From contig JAUCBJ010004993.1 of assembly GCA_032718475.1 (NCBI GenBank), positions 1-30,272 of the forward strand: a stretch of DNA of 30,272 nucleotides. Reading direction: 5' to 3'. The stretch is from Nemertoderma westbladi. Taxonomy: Eukaryota > Xenacoelomorpha > Nemertodermatida > Nemertodermatidae. Below the pieces are notes generated by a model that was not told the DNA's origin, did no database searches, and worked only from the letters and a program-made list of their open reading frames with translations. Positions within the stretch are counted from its first letter, which is position 1; each line of letters begins with the position of its first letter. The translations under genes were made by a program, and so were the position numbers. Of this stretch, positions 18,478 through 29,575 are shown in pieces.

Positions 18478-20225
18478 CTTCCTGTGTATACCCTCGAAAC
18501 AGGAAAAGGGCCCCTGGACTGACAACAAAATTCAGAATATTCAGGGTATTGCCTGATAACTTTATAGAAGTAAAAGTGTCTAAGTCTGTACTCCCAGATA
18601 TTCCCATTGGCGATATCTCCTTTGCAGAAGTGAAGGCTGCTGCAAAGAGCATTAAGACCAATCGTGCCAGTGGAGTAGATGGTGTTCCCCCTGAGGTCTT
18701 TAAAATACCTGAGTAGTGTTTAAAGCTCATCTATCCCATCATAGTAGACATGTACCGAACAACAAGAGTCCTACAAGAAATGAAAACAAATAAGTTGGTG
18801 CCAGTTCCCAAGAAGGGCAACCTAACACTCTATGGTTCTTTTCGGGGAATCTCATTGATCTCGATTGCTGCAAAGCTATACAATAGAATTCTATTAAATC
18901 GCATCAGGGACCCCATTGAGCGACTGCTCCATGGAAATCAGAATGGGTTCCGTAAACGTCGTGGGTCCATGGAGCCCATTTTGGCACTTAGAAGGATAAT
19001 TGAAGAGTTATCAAAAAAGAAAGACAGACATCTGGCTGTTATCTTTGATGACTTCTTCAAGGCCTTTGATTCAGTCTTTCGCTCACGTATGTTCAGCATT
19101 CTTTCATTATATTGGATTCCTGATGAAATTATTGCAGCAATCAGATCAGTATACGATGGTTCGACAACATTGGTGGCTACTTTTGACGGTGACACAGAAC
19201 CATTTGAAGTGTTATGGTGCGTCCTCCAGGGAGACACACTTGCACCATTCTTGTTCATAATTGTGGTTGACTATGTTCTACGCATGTCCTTAGATCATCT
19301 TAATGATGATGGGGTGATGATAACTCCACCAACTGGCTCCAGAAGTCGAGGAAATCCTTCCAAGTACCTAACTGATTTAGACTTTGCTGATGACTTAGGA
19401 GTCACTCTCAGAATCAGATTTATCAGAATCACTAGAGGGAGCCCAACGGCTCCTCAGCTCATTAGAACATGCTGCTTCTAGTGTTGGTCTTTTTTATTAA
19501 CTCCAGAAAGACCAAAATTTTGACAGTTAACTTTGAAAGTCCTCAGCAAGTCTCTGATCGGATGAGCATAAGTTCAAAGGATGGTATGCTTGTGCATGTG
19601 GACGACTTCTGTTACCTGGGATAATGGATCCGGAAGTCAGGTGAGGACCTTCGAATACGTAAGGGAAAGGCATGGGCAACCTTGAATAGGCTTTCCAGGA
19701 TTTGGAAGTCACCGAGAAGTAATCGGAAACTTAAGGTCCGATTATTTACAGCAGAAGTAGTTCCAGTACTCCTCTATGGGAGTCCATGCTGGGCTCTAAC
19801 TGCTGAGTACACCAAATCTCTGGATGGCACATTCACAAGAATGCTATGCCGGGTTCATTGTGTCAAGTACAATGTACACAGACAGCAGACACTATATAAC
19901 ATTGGAGGTGTCTCATTGGTTCCTCCAAGCTTGACACTAGAACAGAATCGCCTCCGCTTTGCAGGACATTGCTTTCGCCGTGAGGACCAGCCAGTGCAAA
20001 ATCTTGTACTTTGGCAGCCTCATGGAGTGAATAAGCATGGTAGACAGCCCATGACTTTCATGAGACGCATCTTAAAGGACACTGGCCTTGAAGATGTGGA
20101 TGATCTAGCAAATGTCATGGGTGATAGGGAGTTGTGGCGGCGCAATATTGTCGACAAGCCGGCACAGCATTCTTAAAAATGCAGCTGCAATGCAGCATGC
20201 CGATCCTAGTAGTAGTAGTAGTAGT
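18478..20225 (+). mobile_element. RTE LINE, 5'-truncated copy inserted in the opposite orientation into another RTE copy
   Basis: Plus-strand element of about 1.75 kb beginning just after TAGGAAACTT and ending in (TAG)n at 20208-20228, followed by the second TAGGAAACTT. It is inserted antisense into the endonuclease gene of a related copy. The 5' truncation removes its own endonuclease. The same (TAG)n tail is found in the copy at 6014-7380. Confidence 0.85.
18600..20176 (+). pseudogene. RTE reverse transcriptase, decayed (inner copy)
   Basis: RT from SIKTNRASGVDGVPPEVFK (about 18650) through LVPVPKKGNLTLYGSFRGISL, NGFRKRRGSMEPILALRRII, IFDDFFKAFDSVFRSRMF, CVLQGDTLAPFLFIIV and the catalytic FADD (19383-19394). 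Damage: an in-frame TAG at 18714-18716, a frameshift within a few codons after FADD, a TAA at about 19622 and a change at 'CVLQG', where Gly is usual before VLQGD. The C-terminal part (19682-20176) holds LFTAEVVPVLLYGSPCWALT, RLRFAGHCFRRED and LVLWQPHG and is open to the stop. Non-functional. Confidence 0.85.
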
Positions 20226-20228
20226 AGG
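20208..20228 (+). repeat. (TAG)n 3' tail of inner RTE copy
   Basis: Seven TAG/AGT trinucleotides at the 3' terminus, as on RTE copy 1. They mark the site of target-primed reverse transcription. Confidence 0.85.
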
Positions 20229-20235
20229 AAACTTG
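20226..20235 (+). repeat. Target-site duplication of inner RTE copy, right
   Basis: TAGGAAACTT, identical to 18468-18477. Confidence 0.8.
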
Positions 20236-20600
20236 TTAGCCAGTCTTCCAGAACATGAGAAATGGTAACGGATGATGCAGTTTAGCATGCAGATGATGCA
20301 GAACGGGTTAGAGATTTGGTCTATTTTGCCAAATGCTGCATGTGCAGTTGGATTCATCAATAGACCATTTCCACCATTGCCACTATCATCTCCTGATGCG
20401 AGGGCGAGTCGCCAACCGCCCCCCATTTCCTTAATCAGAACCTCATCAGTCTGTCCAGTCTGCATTCGGTGCTCTTGAATACCCACTGCTTTAAGAGAAA
20501 GCTTATCTGCCAAGGCAGTCAGGTCACCTTGTCGCATTTGGGACCCGAGTGTTAGGGTGTTAACTGAGGCTAGTCTAGTGACTTGCCTCAGATTCACCAA
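20226..20600 (-). pseudogene. RTE endonuclease, N-terminal half (outer copy)
   Basis: Reads MVNLRQVTRLASVNTLTLG, RQGDLTALADKL and GIQEHRMQTGQTDE (catalytic Glu block), then GGNGLLMNPTAHAAFGKID and up to NKFP at the target duplication. The rest of the domain is at 18467-17945. Upstream (20600-20720), possible leader codons precede it before the 48-bp array. A short target duplication and in-frame continuation show that a contiguous gene was split by the inner copy. Confidence 0.85.
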
Positions 20601-20720
20601 TGGCTTGGTTGGAGATTAGCATCCAACTCCAGAATTCCTCTACGACCATCACCCTGCAGTAACAACATATCCTATTTGATGTTATTGCCAGTCTGGAGGG
20701 ATAAGAGGACAAAAGTTTTA

Positions 20721-22883
20721 ACAGATGCAGTAGAACATTGGTTAACCCTAGAAAGGCCAGACTTTGAATACCTAGATGCAGTAGAACATTGGTTAACCCA
20801 AGAAAGGCCAGACTTTGTAACAGATGCAGTAGAACATTGGTTAACCATAGAAAGGCCAGACTTTGTAAAAGATGCAGTAGAACATTGGTTAACCATAGAA
20901 AGGCCAGAATTTGTAACAGATGCAGTAGAACATTGGTTAACTCTAGAAAGGCCAGACTTTGTAACAGATGCAGTAGAACATTGGTTAACCCTAGAAAGGC
21001 CAGACTTTGTAACAGATGCAGTAGAACATTGGTTAACCCTAGAAAGGCCAGACTTTGTAAAAGATGCAGTAGAATATTGGTTAACCCTAGAAAGGCCAGA
21101 CTTTGTAACAGATGCAGTAGAATATTGGTTAACCCTAGAAAGGCCAGAATTTGTAACAGATGCGGAAGAACATTGGTTAACCCTAGAAAGGCCAGACTTT
21201 GTAAAAGATGCAGTAGAATATTGGTTAACCCTAGAAAGGCCAGACTTTGTAACAGATGCAGTAGAACATTGGTTAACCCTAGAAAGGCCAGAATTTGTAA
21301 CAGATGCGGAAGAACATTGGTTAACCCTAGAAAGGCCAAACTTTGTAACAGATGCAGTAGAACATTGGTTAACCCTAGAAAGGCCAGACTTTGTAACAGA
21401 TGCAGTAGAACATTGGTTAACCCTAGAAAGGCCAGACTTTGCAACAGATGAAGTAGAACATTGGTTAACCCTAGAAAGGCCAGACTTTGTAACAGATGCA
21501 GTAGAACATTGGTTAACTCTAGAAAGGCCAGACTTTGTAACAGATGCAGTAGAGCATTGGTTAACCCTAGAAAGGCCAGACTTTGTAACAAATGCAGTAG
21601 AATATTGGTTAACCCTAGAAAGGCCAGACTTTGTAACAGATGCAGTAGAACATTGGTTAACTCTAGAAAGGCCAGACTTTGTAACAGATGCAGTAGAACA
21701 TTGGTTAACCCTAGAAAGGCCAGACTTTGTAACAGATGCAGTAGAATATTGGTTAACTCTAGAAAGGCCAGACTTTGTAACAGATGCAGTAGAACATTGG
21801 TTAACCCTAGAAAGGCCAGACTTTGTAACAGATGCAGTAGAACATTGGTTAACTCTAGAAAGGCCAGACTTTGTAACAGATGCAGTAGAGCATTGGTTAA
21901 CCCTAGAAAGGCCAGACTTTGAAACAGATGAAGTAGAACATCGGTTAACCCTAGAAAGGCCAGACTTTGTAACAGATGCAGTAGAACATTGGTTAACTCT
22001 AGAAAGGCCAGACTTTGTAACAGATGCAGTAGAACATTGGTTAACCCTAGAAAGGCCAGACTTTGTAACAGATGCAGTAGAATATTGGTTAACTCTAGAA
22101 AGGCCAGACTTTGTAACAGATGCAGTAGAACATTGGTTAACCCTAGAAAGGCCAGACTTTTTAACAGATGCAGTAGAACATTGGTTAACCCTAGAAAGGC
22201 CAGACTTTGTAACAAATGCAGTAGAACATTGGTTAACTCTAGAAAGGCCAGACTTTGTAACAGATGCAGTAGAACATTGGTTAACCCTAGAAAGGCCAGA
22301 CTTTGTAACAGATGCAGTAGAACATTGGTTAACTCTAGAAAGGTCAGACTTTGTAACAGATGCAGTAGAGCATTGGTTAACCCTAGAAAGGCCAGACTTT
22401 GTAACAAATGCAGTAGAACATTGGTTAACCCTAGAAAGGCCAGACTTTGTAACAGATGCAGTAGAACATTGGTTAACTCTAGAAAGGCCAGACTTTCTAA
22501 CAGATGCAGTAGAACATTGGTTAACCCTAGAAAGGCCAGACTTTGTAAAAGATGCAGTAGAATATTGGTTAACCCTAGAAAGGCCAGACTTTGTAACAGA
22601 TGCAGTAGAATATTGGTTAACCCTAGAAAGGCCAGACTTTGTAACAGATGCAGTAGAACATTGGTTAACCCTAGAAAGGCCAGACTTTGAAACAGATGAA
22701 GTAGAACATTGGTTAACCCTAGAAAGGCCAGACTTTGTAACAGATGCAGTAGAACATTGGTTAACCCAAGAAAGGCCAGACTTTGTAACAGCTGCAGTAG
22801 AACATCGGTTAACCCTAGAAAGGCCAGACTTTGTAACAGATGCAGTAGAACATTGGTTAACCCTAGAAAGGCCAGACTTTTTA
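20721..22883 (+). repeat. Minisatellite 2, 45 tandem units of 48 bp
   Basis: Forty-five units; only the first pair departs from 48 bp (a TACCTA variant near 20768). Read on the plus strand, each unit gives 16 residues of the form TDAVEHWLTLERPDFV; three other frames on both strands are also open. I count 31 units with TTAACCCTAG, ten with TTAACTCTAG, two with ACCATAG and two with ACCCAAG. The ACTCTAG variants at 21756, 21852, 21996, 22092, 22236, 22332 and 22476 alternate at 96 and 144 bp, i.e. a 240-bp (5-unit) higher-order period. Flanked on the left by the RTE endonuclease remnant. Confidence 0.97.
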
Positions 22884-23349
22884 TACCCCAAAAAGGCCAA
22901 GTGAGTCGATATTACACACACAATTATTCAGATTAAATTCCCAAAAACAATACCACAAGAACAGTCTGTCTATTCTCAATATCTTAGTAAAGGAGCAGCT
23001 TTTACAGAGCCGTGTTAGGGGAACCAAAACAATAAAAGAAAGTTAACACATGTTACAATATTATGCAGGTCTTTATTATTTGGGTCTTTGGTCTTTGTTT
23101 TGTAGTCACCCGTAATACCGTCATAAGGCGCTGTTTTAAAATTTCCCATACCGCTGTTCAGGAACAAAAGCTTGTAACTTTTCAAGGAATACTGATAAAA
23201 TAATTTTCCTTCCACCAATATAATTAGCAACTTAAAAAACATTAAAATTAAATATAAATAGGAATTAATTAAATTGTTATTTATTAACCGCATTCGATAT
23301 GTAAAAAAAAGCAGCAAAGTTATACAAAAATCTATTTAAACAACATCGA
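22884..23349. other. Spacer between two minisatellites
   Basis: AT-rich single-copy-looking DNA with a short CA run (22911-22921) and AATAAA at 23028 on the plus strand. A 100-codon minus-strand open frame (23317-23015) has ordinary AT-rich random composition at its start. Its later part (GNFKTAPYDGITGDYK) is somewhat protein-like, but I see no splice signals or family. Confidence 0.35.
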
Positions 23350-26300
23350 GGTTATACGACTCAACCTACAGCTCTGGGGAATGAACCTGGTTATACGACT
23401 CAACCTACAGCTCTGGGGAATGAACCTGGTTATACGACTCAACCTACAGCTCTGAGGAATGAACCTGGTTATACGACTCAACCTACAGCTCTGAGGAATG
23501 AACCTGGTTATACGACTCAACCTACAGCTCTGGGGAATGAACCTGGTTATACGACTCAACCTACAGCTCTGAGGAATGAACCTGGTTATACAACTCAACC
23601 TACAGCACTGGGGAATGAACCTGGTTATACGACTCAACCTACAGCTCTGAGTTATGAACCTGGTTATACGATTCAACCTACAGCTCTGAGTTATGAACCT
23701 GGTTATACGACTCAACCTACAGCTCTGAGGAATAAACCTGGTTATACGACTCAACCTACAGCTCTGAGGAATGAACCTGGTTATACGACTCAACCTACAG
23801 CTCTGAGGAATGAACCTGGTTATACGACTCAACCTACAGCTCTGAGGAATGAACCTGGTTATACGACTCAACCTACAGCTCTGAGGAATGAACCTGGTTA
23901 TACGACTCAACCTACAGCTCTGAGGAATGAACCTGGTTATACGACTCAACCTACAGCTCTGAGTTATGAACCTGGTTATACGACTCAACCTACAGCTCTG
24001 AGGAATGAACCTGGTTATACGACTCAACCTACAGCTCTGAGGAATGAACCTGGTTATACGACTCAACCTACAGCTCTGAGGAATGAACCTGGTTATACGA
24101 CTCAACCTACAGCTCTGAGGAATGAACCTGGTTATACGACTCAACCTACAGCTCTGAGGAATGAACCTGGTTATACGACTCAACCTACAGCTCTGGGGAA
24201 TGAACCTGGTTATACGACTCAACCTACAGCTCTGAGGAATGAACCTATACGACTCAACCTACAGCTCTGGGAAATGAACCTGGTTATACGACTCTACCTA
24301 CAGCTCTGAGGAATGAACCTGGTTATACGACTCAACCTACAGCTCTGAGGAATGAACCTGGTTATACGACTCAACCTACAGCTCTGAGGAATGAACCTGG
24401 TTATACGACTCAACCTACAGCTCTGAGGAATGAACCTGGTTATACGACTCAACCTACAGCTCTGAGGAATGAACCTGGTTATACGACTCAACCTACAGCT
24501 CTGAGGAATGAACCTGGTTATACGACTCAACCTACAGCTCTGGGAAATGAACCTGGTTATACGACTCAACCTACAGCTCTGAGGAATGAACCTGGTTATA
24601 CGACTCAACCTACAGCTCTGGGGAATGAACCTGGTTATACGACTCAACCTACAGCTCTGAGGAATGAACCTGGTTATACGACTCAACCTACAGCTCTGAG
24701 GAATGAACCTGGTTATACGACTCAACCTACAGCTCTGGGGAATGAACCTGGTTATACGACTCAACCTACAGCTCTGAGGAATGAACCTGGTTATACGACT
24801 CAACCTACAGCTCTGAGGAATGAACCTGGTTATACGACTCAACCTACAGCTCTGAGGAATGAACCTGGTTATACGACTCAACCTACAGCTCTGAGGAATG
24901 AACCTGGTTATACGACTCAACCTACAGCTCTGAGGAATGAACCTGGTTATACGACTCAACCTACAGCTCTGGGGAATGAACCTGGTTATACGACTCAACC
25001 TACAGCTCTGGGGAATGAACCTGGTTATACGACTCAACCTACAGCTCTGAGGAATGAACCTGGTTATACGACTCAACCTACAGCTCTGGGAATGAACCTG
25101 GTTATACGACTCAACCTACAGCTCTGGGAATGAACCTGGTTATACGACTCAACCTACAGCTCTGGGAATGAACCTGGTTATACGACTCAACCTACAGCTC
25201 TGAGGAATGAACCTGGTTATACGACTCTACCTACAGCTCTGGGGAATGAACCTGGTTATACGACTCAACCTACAGCTCTGAGGAATGAACCTGGTTATAC
25301 GACTCAACCTACAGCTCTGGGAATGAACCTGGTTATACGACTCAACCTACAGCTCTGGGAATGAACCTGGTTATACGACTCAACCTACAGCTCTGAGGAA
25401 TGAACCTGGTTATACGACTCTACCTACAGCTCTGAGGAATGAACCTGGTTATACGACTCAACCTACAGCTCTGAGGAATGAACCTGGTTATACGACTCAA
25501 CCTACAGCTCTGGAGAATGAACCTGGTTATACGACTCAACCTATGATCTGTGGAATGAACCTGGTTATACGACTCAACCTACAGCTCTGGGGAATGAACC
25601 TGGTTATACGACTCAACCTACAGCTCTGGAGAATGAACCTGGTTATACGACTCAACCTATGATCTGTGGAATGAACCTGGTTATACGACTCAACCTACAG
25701 CTCTGGAGAATGAACCTGGTTATACGACTCAACCTATGATCTGTGGAATGAACCTGGTTATACGACTCAACCTACAGCTCTGGGAAATGAACCTGGTTAT
25801 ACGACTCAACCTACAGCTCTGAGGAATGAACCTGGTTATACGACTCTACCTACAGCTCTGGGGAATGAACCTGGTTATAAGACTCAACCTACAGCTCTGG
25901 GGAATGAACCTGGTTATACGACTCAACCTACAGCTCTGAGGAATGAACCTGGTTATACGACTCAACCTACAGATCTGGGGAATGAACCTGGTTATACGAC
26001 TCAACCTATGATCTGTGGAATGAACCTGGTTATACAACTCAACCTACAGCTCTGGGGAATGAACCTGGTTATACGACTCAACCTACAGCTCTGAGGAATG
26101 AATCTGGTAATACGACTCAACCTACAGCTCTGAGGAATGAACCTGGTTATACGACTCAACCTACAGCTCTGAGGAATGAACCTGGTTATACGACTCAACC
26201 TACAGCTCTGAGGAATGAACCTGGTTATACGACTCAACCTACAGCTCTGGGAATGAACCTGGTTATACGACTCAACCTACAGCTCTGAGGAATGAACCTG

Positions 26301-28285
26301 GTTATACGACTCAACCTACAGCTCTGAGGAATGAACCTGGTTATACGACTCTACCTACAGCTCTGAGGAATGAACCTGGTTATACGACTCAACCTACAGC
26401 TCTGAGGAATGAACCTGGTTATACGACTCAACCTACAGCTCTGGAGAATGAACCTGGTTATACGACTCAACCTACAGCTCTGTGGAATGAACCTGGTTAT
26501 ACGACTCAACCTACAGCTCTGAGGAATGAACCTGGTTATACGACTCAACCTACAGCTCTGAGGAATGAACCTGGTTATACGACTCTACCTACAGCTCTGG
26601 GGAATGAACCTGGTTATAAGACTCAACCTACAGCTCTGGGGAATGAACCTGGTTATACGACTCAACCTACAGCTCTGAGGAATGAACCTGGTTATACGAC
26701 TCAACCTACAGATCTGGGGAATGAACCTGGTTATACGATCTCAACCTACAGCTCTGAGGAATGAACCTGGTTATACGACTCAACCTACAGCTCTGGGGAA
26801 TGAACCTGGTTATACGACTCAACCTACAGCTCTGGGGAATGAACCTGGTTATACGACTCAACCTACAGCTCTGGGGAATGAACCTGGTTATACGACTCAA
26901 CCTACAGCTCTGAGGAATGACCCTATACGACTCAACCTACAGCTCTGGAGAATGAACCTGGTTATACGACTCAACCTACAGCTCTGGGGAATGAACCTGG
27001 TTATACGACTCAACCTATGATCTGTGGAATGAACCTGGTTATACAACTCAACCTACAGCTCTGGGGAATGAACCTGGTTATACGACTCAACCTACAGCTC
27101 TGAGGAAGGAACCTGGTTATACGACTCAACCTACAGCTCTGGAGAATGAACCTGGTTATACGACTCAACCTATGATCTGTGGAATGAACCTGGTTATACG
27201 ACTCAACCTACAGCTCTGGGAAATGAACCTGGTTATACGACTCAACCTACAGCTCTGAGGAATGAACCTGGTTATACGACTCTACCTACAGCTCTGGGGA
27301 ATGAACCTGGTTATAAGACTCAACCTACAGCTCTGGGGAATGAACCTGGTTATACGACTCAACCTACAGCTCTGAGGAATGAACCTGGTTATACGACTCA
27401 ACCTACAGATCTGGGGAATGAACCTGGTTATACGACTCAACCTACAGCTCTGAGGAATGAACCTGGTTATACGACTCAACCTACAGCTCTGGGGAATGAA
27501 CCTGGTTATACGACTCAACCTACAGCTCTGGGGAATGAACCTGGTTATACGACTCAACCTACAGCTCTGAGGAATGAACCTGGTTATACGACTCAACCTA
27601 CAGCTCTGAGGAATGAACCTGGTTATACGACTCAACCTACAGCTCTGAGGAATGAACCTGGTTATACGACTCAACCTACAGCTCTGAGGAATGAACCTGG
27701 TTATACGACTCAACCTACAGCTCTGGGGAATGAACCTGGTTATACGACTCAACCTACAGCTCTGGGGAATGAACCTGGTTATACGACTCAACCTACAGCT
27801 CTGAGGAATGAACCTGGTTATACGACTCAACCTACAGCTCTGGGGAATGAACCTGGTTATACGACTCAACCTACAGCTCTGAGGAATGAACCTGGTTATA
27901 CGACTCAACCTACAGCTCTGGGGAATGAACCTGGTTATACGACTCAACCTACAGCTCTGAGGAATGAACCTGGTTATACGACTCAACCTACAGCTCTGAG
28001 GAATGAACCTGGTTATACGACTCAACCTACAGCTCTGGAGGAATGAACCGGTTATACGACTCAACCTACAGCTCTGGGAATGAACCTGGTTATACGACTC
28101 AACCTACAGCTCTGGGGAATGAACCTGGTTATACGACTCAACCTACAGCTCTGAGGAATGAACCTGGTTATACGACTCAACCTACAGCTCTGGGAAATGA
28201 ACCTGGTTATACGACTCAACCTACAGCTCTGAGGAATGAACCTGGTTATACGACTCTACCTACAGCTCTGGGGAATGAACCTGGT
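23350..28285 (+). repeat. Minisatellite 3, ~126 tandem units of 39 bp
   Basis: A 4.9-kb array of a 39-bp unit containing CTACAGCTCTG, GGAATGAACCTGG and TTATACGACTCAAC, with 38-bp versions (one G lost), a few shorter units (24241, 26925) and variants such as CTATGATCTGTGG. On the minus strand the unit reads SRITRFIPQSCRL over long stretches; single-base indels break the frame, which argues against coding. Rare markers recur in order: TTATAAG at 25875, 26614 and 27311 and CAGATCTGG at about 25970, 26709 and 27407, i.e. steps of 739 and ~697 bp, a higher-order repeat of about 18-19 units. Confidence 0.97.
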
Positions 28286-28744
28286 GTTTCATCTGTCGCC
28301 TTTCGCTCGGCGGGACGTATCGCCCGCCCAAACGTAGACTGTTTCTGTTGAAATATGAAACGCCCATCGCGAACCCGGGCGCCCAACCCATGTTGGGCCA
28401 CCGTCGGCTCGTCGGTAAGTCCCTCCGAGGCTGCAGTACTCGCCGTTTGTTACTCATATAGACGCAGAAAACGCAGAAAATTAAACAGAAAACCGAAACG
28501 CAAATTATCAATATAACAAAATTTGAGAAAACAGGCGCAACTGAATTATTTGTTATGTCTGTTGTCTCTGTTATTGTATGTTTATTTGTTGTCATGGTAA
28601 TCGATAGTGTAGTAAATAGATATGTAAAAGCATCTCCAATATCTCGGTTATCACTCATTAATTTGTTTGTTTTGGTTATCGTTTCGTTAACAATCTTCTC
28701 CAATTCTTCACTCCTTGCGATCAATCCATTAAACATTAAAATCT
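28257..28744 (-). CDS. Candidate exon for a small single-pass membrane protein
   Basis: Minus-strand frame of 158 codons from ATG 28736 to a TAG in the first 39-bp unit (28260-28262). Upstream, TTTATTTTTTTATTTCTTAG ending at 28745 is a strong acceptor, so the ATG is probably internal to a longer protein. Content: an acidic/polar, Thr/Asn-rich ectodomain with N-glycosylation sequons (NET, NNS), a ~22-residue hydrophobic segment (FVILIICVSVFCLIFCVFCV), then a basic stop-transfer sequence (NKRR) and an Arg-rich tail with WPNMGWAPGFAMGVSYFNRN and GGRYVPPSERR. By the positive-inside rule it would be type I, tail in the cytosol. The last codons (HQVHSPEL) are minisatellite-derived. Family unknown. 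CAG|GTT at about 28286 is a possible donor. Confidence 0.55.
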
Positions 28745-28777
28745 AAGAAATAAAAAAATAAATTTGTACTTTTAAGA

Positions 28778-28803
28778 GGGGTGGGCGGGTGGGGGGGGGG
28801 GGG
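28778..28803 (+). repeat. G-quadruplex-type tract beside a splice acceptor
   Basis: GGGGTGGGCGGGT followed by a run of 13 G: four G-runs with single-base loops, a strong quadruplex pattern on the plus strand. It is located about 33 bp upstream (on the minus strand) of the acceptor at 28745, where it appears as a C-rich tract. Confidence 0.8.
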
Positions 28804-28804
28804 T

Positions 28805-29370
28805 GTTAGTGGCATGGAAGTCAACATATTGAAATGCTCATAGGCCTACTGCTCCATAAAGCGAATAGTTAGAAATAAAGTGTAAGATACATTTTATTTT
28901 GGGTGGACGATATGGAATTGTAATATTTTCAAAAATAAATTCATATTTGACACCCCTTAGCGGCCACATCCAAAACATATATTTTAACTGTTACACTGAT
29001 TTGATATAGGCTTACATTATTTTTTGAAGTTGTAACCTGTTATTTTGGAATCAGCTAGGAGAATTACTTGAAAACATCCCAGCAAAATTTTTGTTTCATA
29101 TACATTTCAAAGAAAATACCGCTATTTTTCAATGAGTTTAAAATTTTCAAAAATGCACCGCCTTCAATATATATCAGGCAGCAAGAAATCACAAAACCAT
29201 GATACGATTTTTGATACGTGGCTTTCTTTCAGGGTCGTTCATTCATTTCTGAGGCCAGATTGCACGTGATAAAACTGGCACAACCAGCGCAGTTCGTGAT
29301 GAACTTCGGTCTCAAATCCCGACAGCTGAAACATCCGATGGGTTTATCTGAGAACTAGGGCCTAAAGCGG
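28805..29370. other. Unassigned AT-rich stretch
   Basis: No open frame, splice pair or transposon end recognised. Contains one TAGGCCTAC (28841-28849). Confidence 0.35.
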
Positions 29371-29427
29371 TTAACCGGTTAATTCAAATTAACCGGTTAG
29401 AAATTGATTAACCGGTTAACCGGTTTA
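29371..29427. repeat. AACCGGTT cluster 1
   Basis: Four exact AACCGGTT octamers at 29373-29380, 29391-29398, 29410-29417 and 29418-29425, several embedded in GGTTAACCGGTTAA. AACCGGTT is the optimal site of Grainyhead/CP2-family factors, but it is also self-complementary and may simply be a transposon subterminal repeat. Confidence 0.6.
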
Positions 29428-29519
29428 ATGTCCCATTTTGAGGTTTTCAGGATTTGTTACCAGTTTTTTTACCTGTATGTTACCATTTTAATGTGTATTT
29501 CCCATAGCGATGATTCAGA

Positions 29520-29575
29520 AATGCATACAGTAGCCTACAGTACAGTACAGTGCAGACTACAGTACAGTATATATA
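29520..29575 (+). repeat. Short CAGTA-type repeat
   Basis: Irregular repeats of ACAGT/TACAG over about 50 bp, followed by TAGGCCTACAGG. Low complexity. Confidence 0.5.

Noticed and set aside
20583-22904. 773-codon plus-strand frame as a repeat protein gene
   Set aside because: It begins in sequence antisense to an RTE endonuclease, ends directly after the array, and equally long frames exist on the other strand. A 48-bp unit without stops explains all of them.
23015-23317. 100-codon minus-strand frame as a gene
   Set aside because: AT-driven composition, no splice signals, no recognisable motif; only its last third looks mildly protein-like.
23332-28064. Long minus-strand frames reading SRITRFIPQSCRL as a protein
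   Set aside because: They are broken repeatedly by one-base unit-length changes and have no start or flanking coding sequence; they are repeat artefacts.
23350-28285. 39-bp array as a CRISPR array
   Set aside because: Units are contiguous with no unique spacers, no cas genes are present, and the context is eukaryotic.
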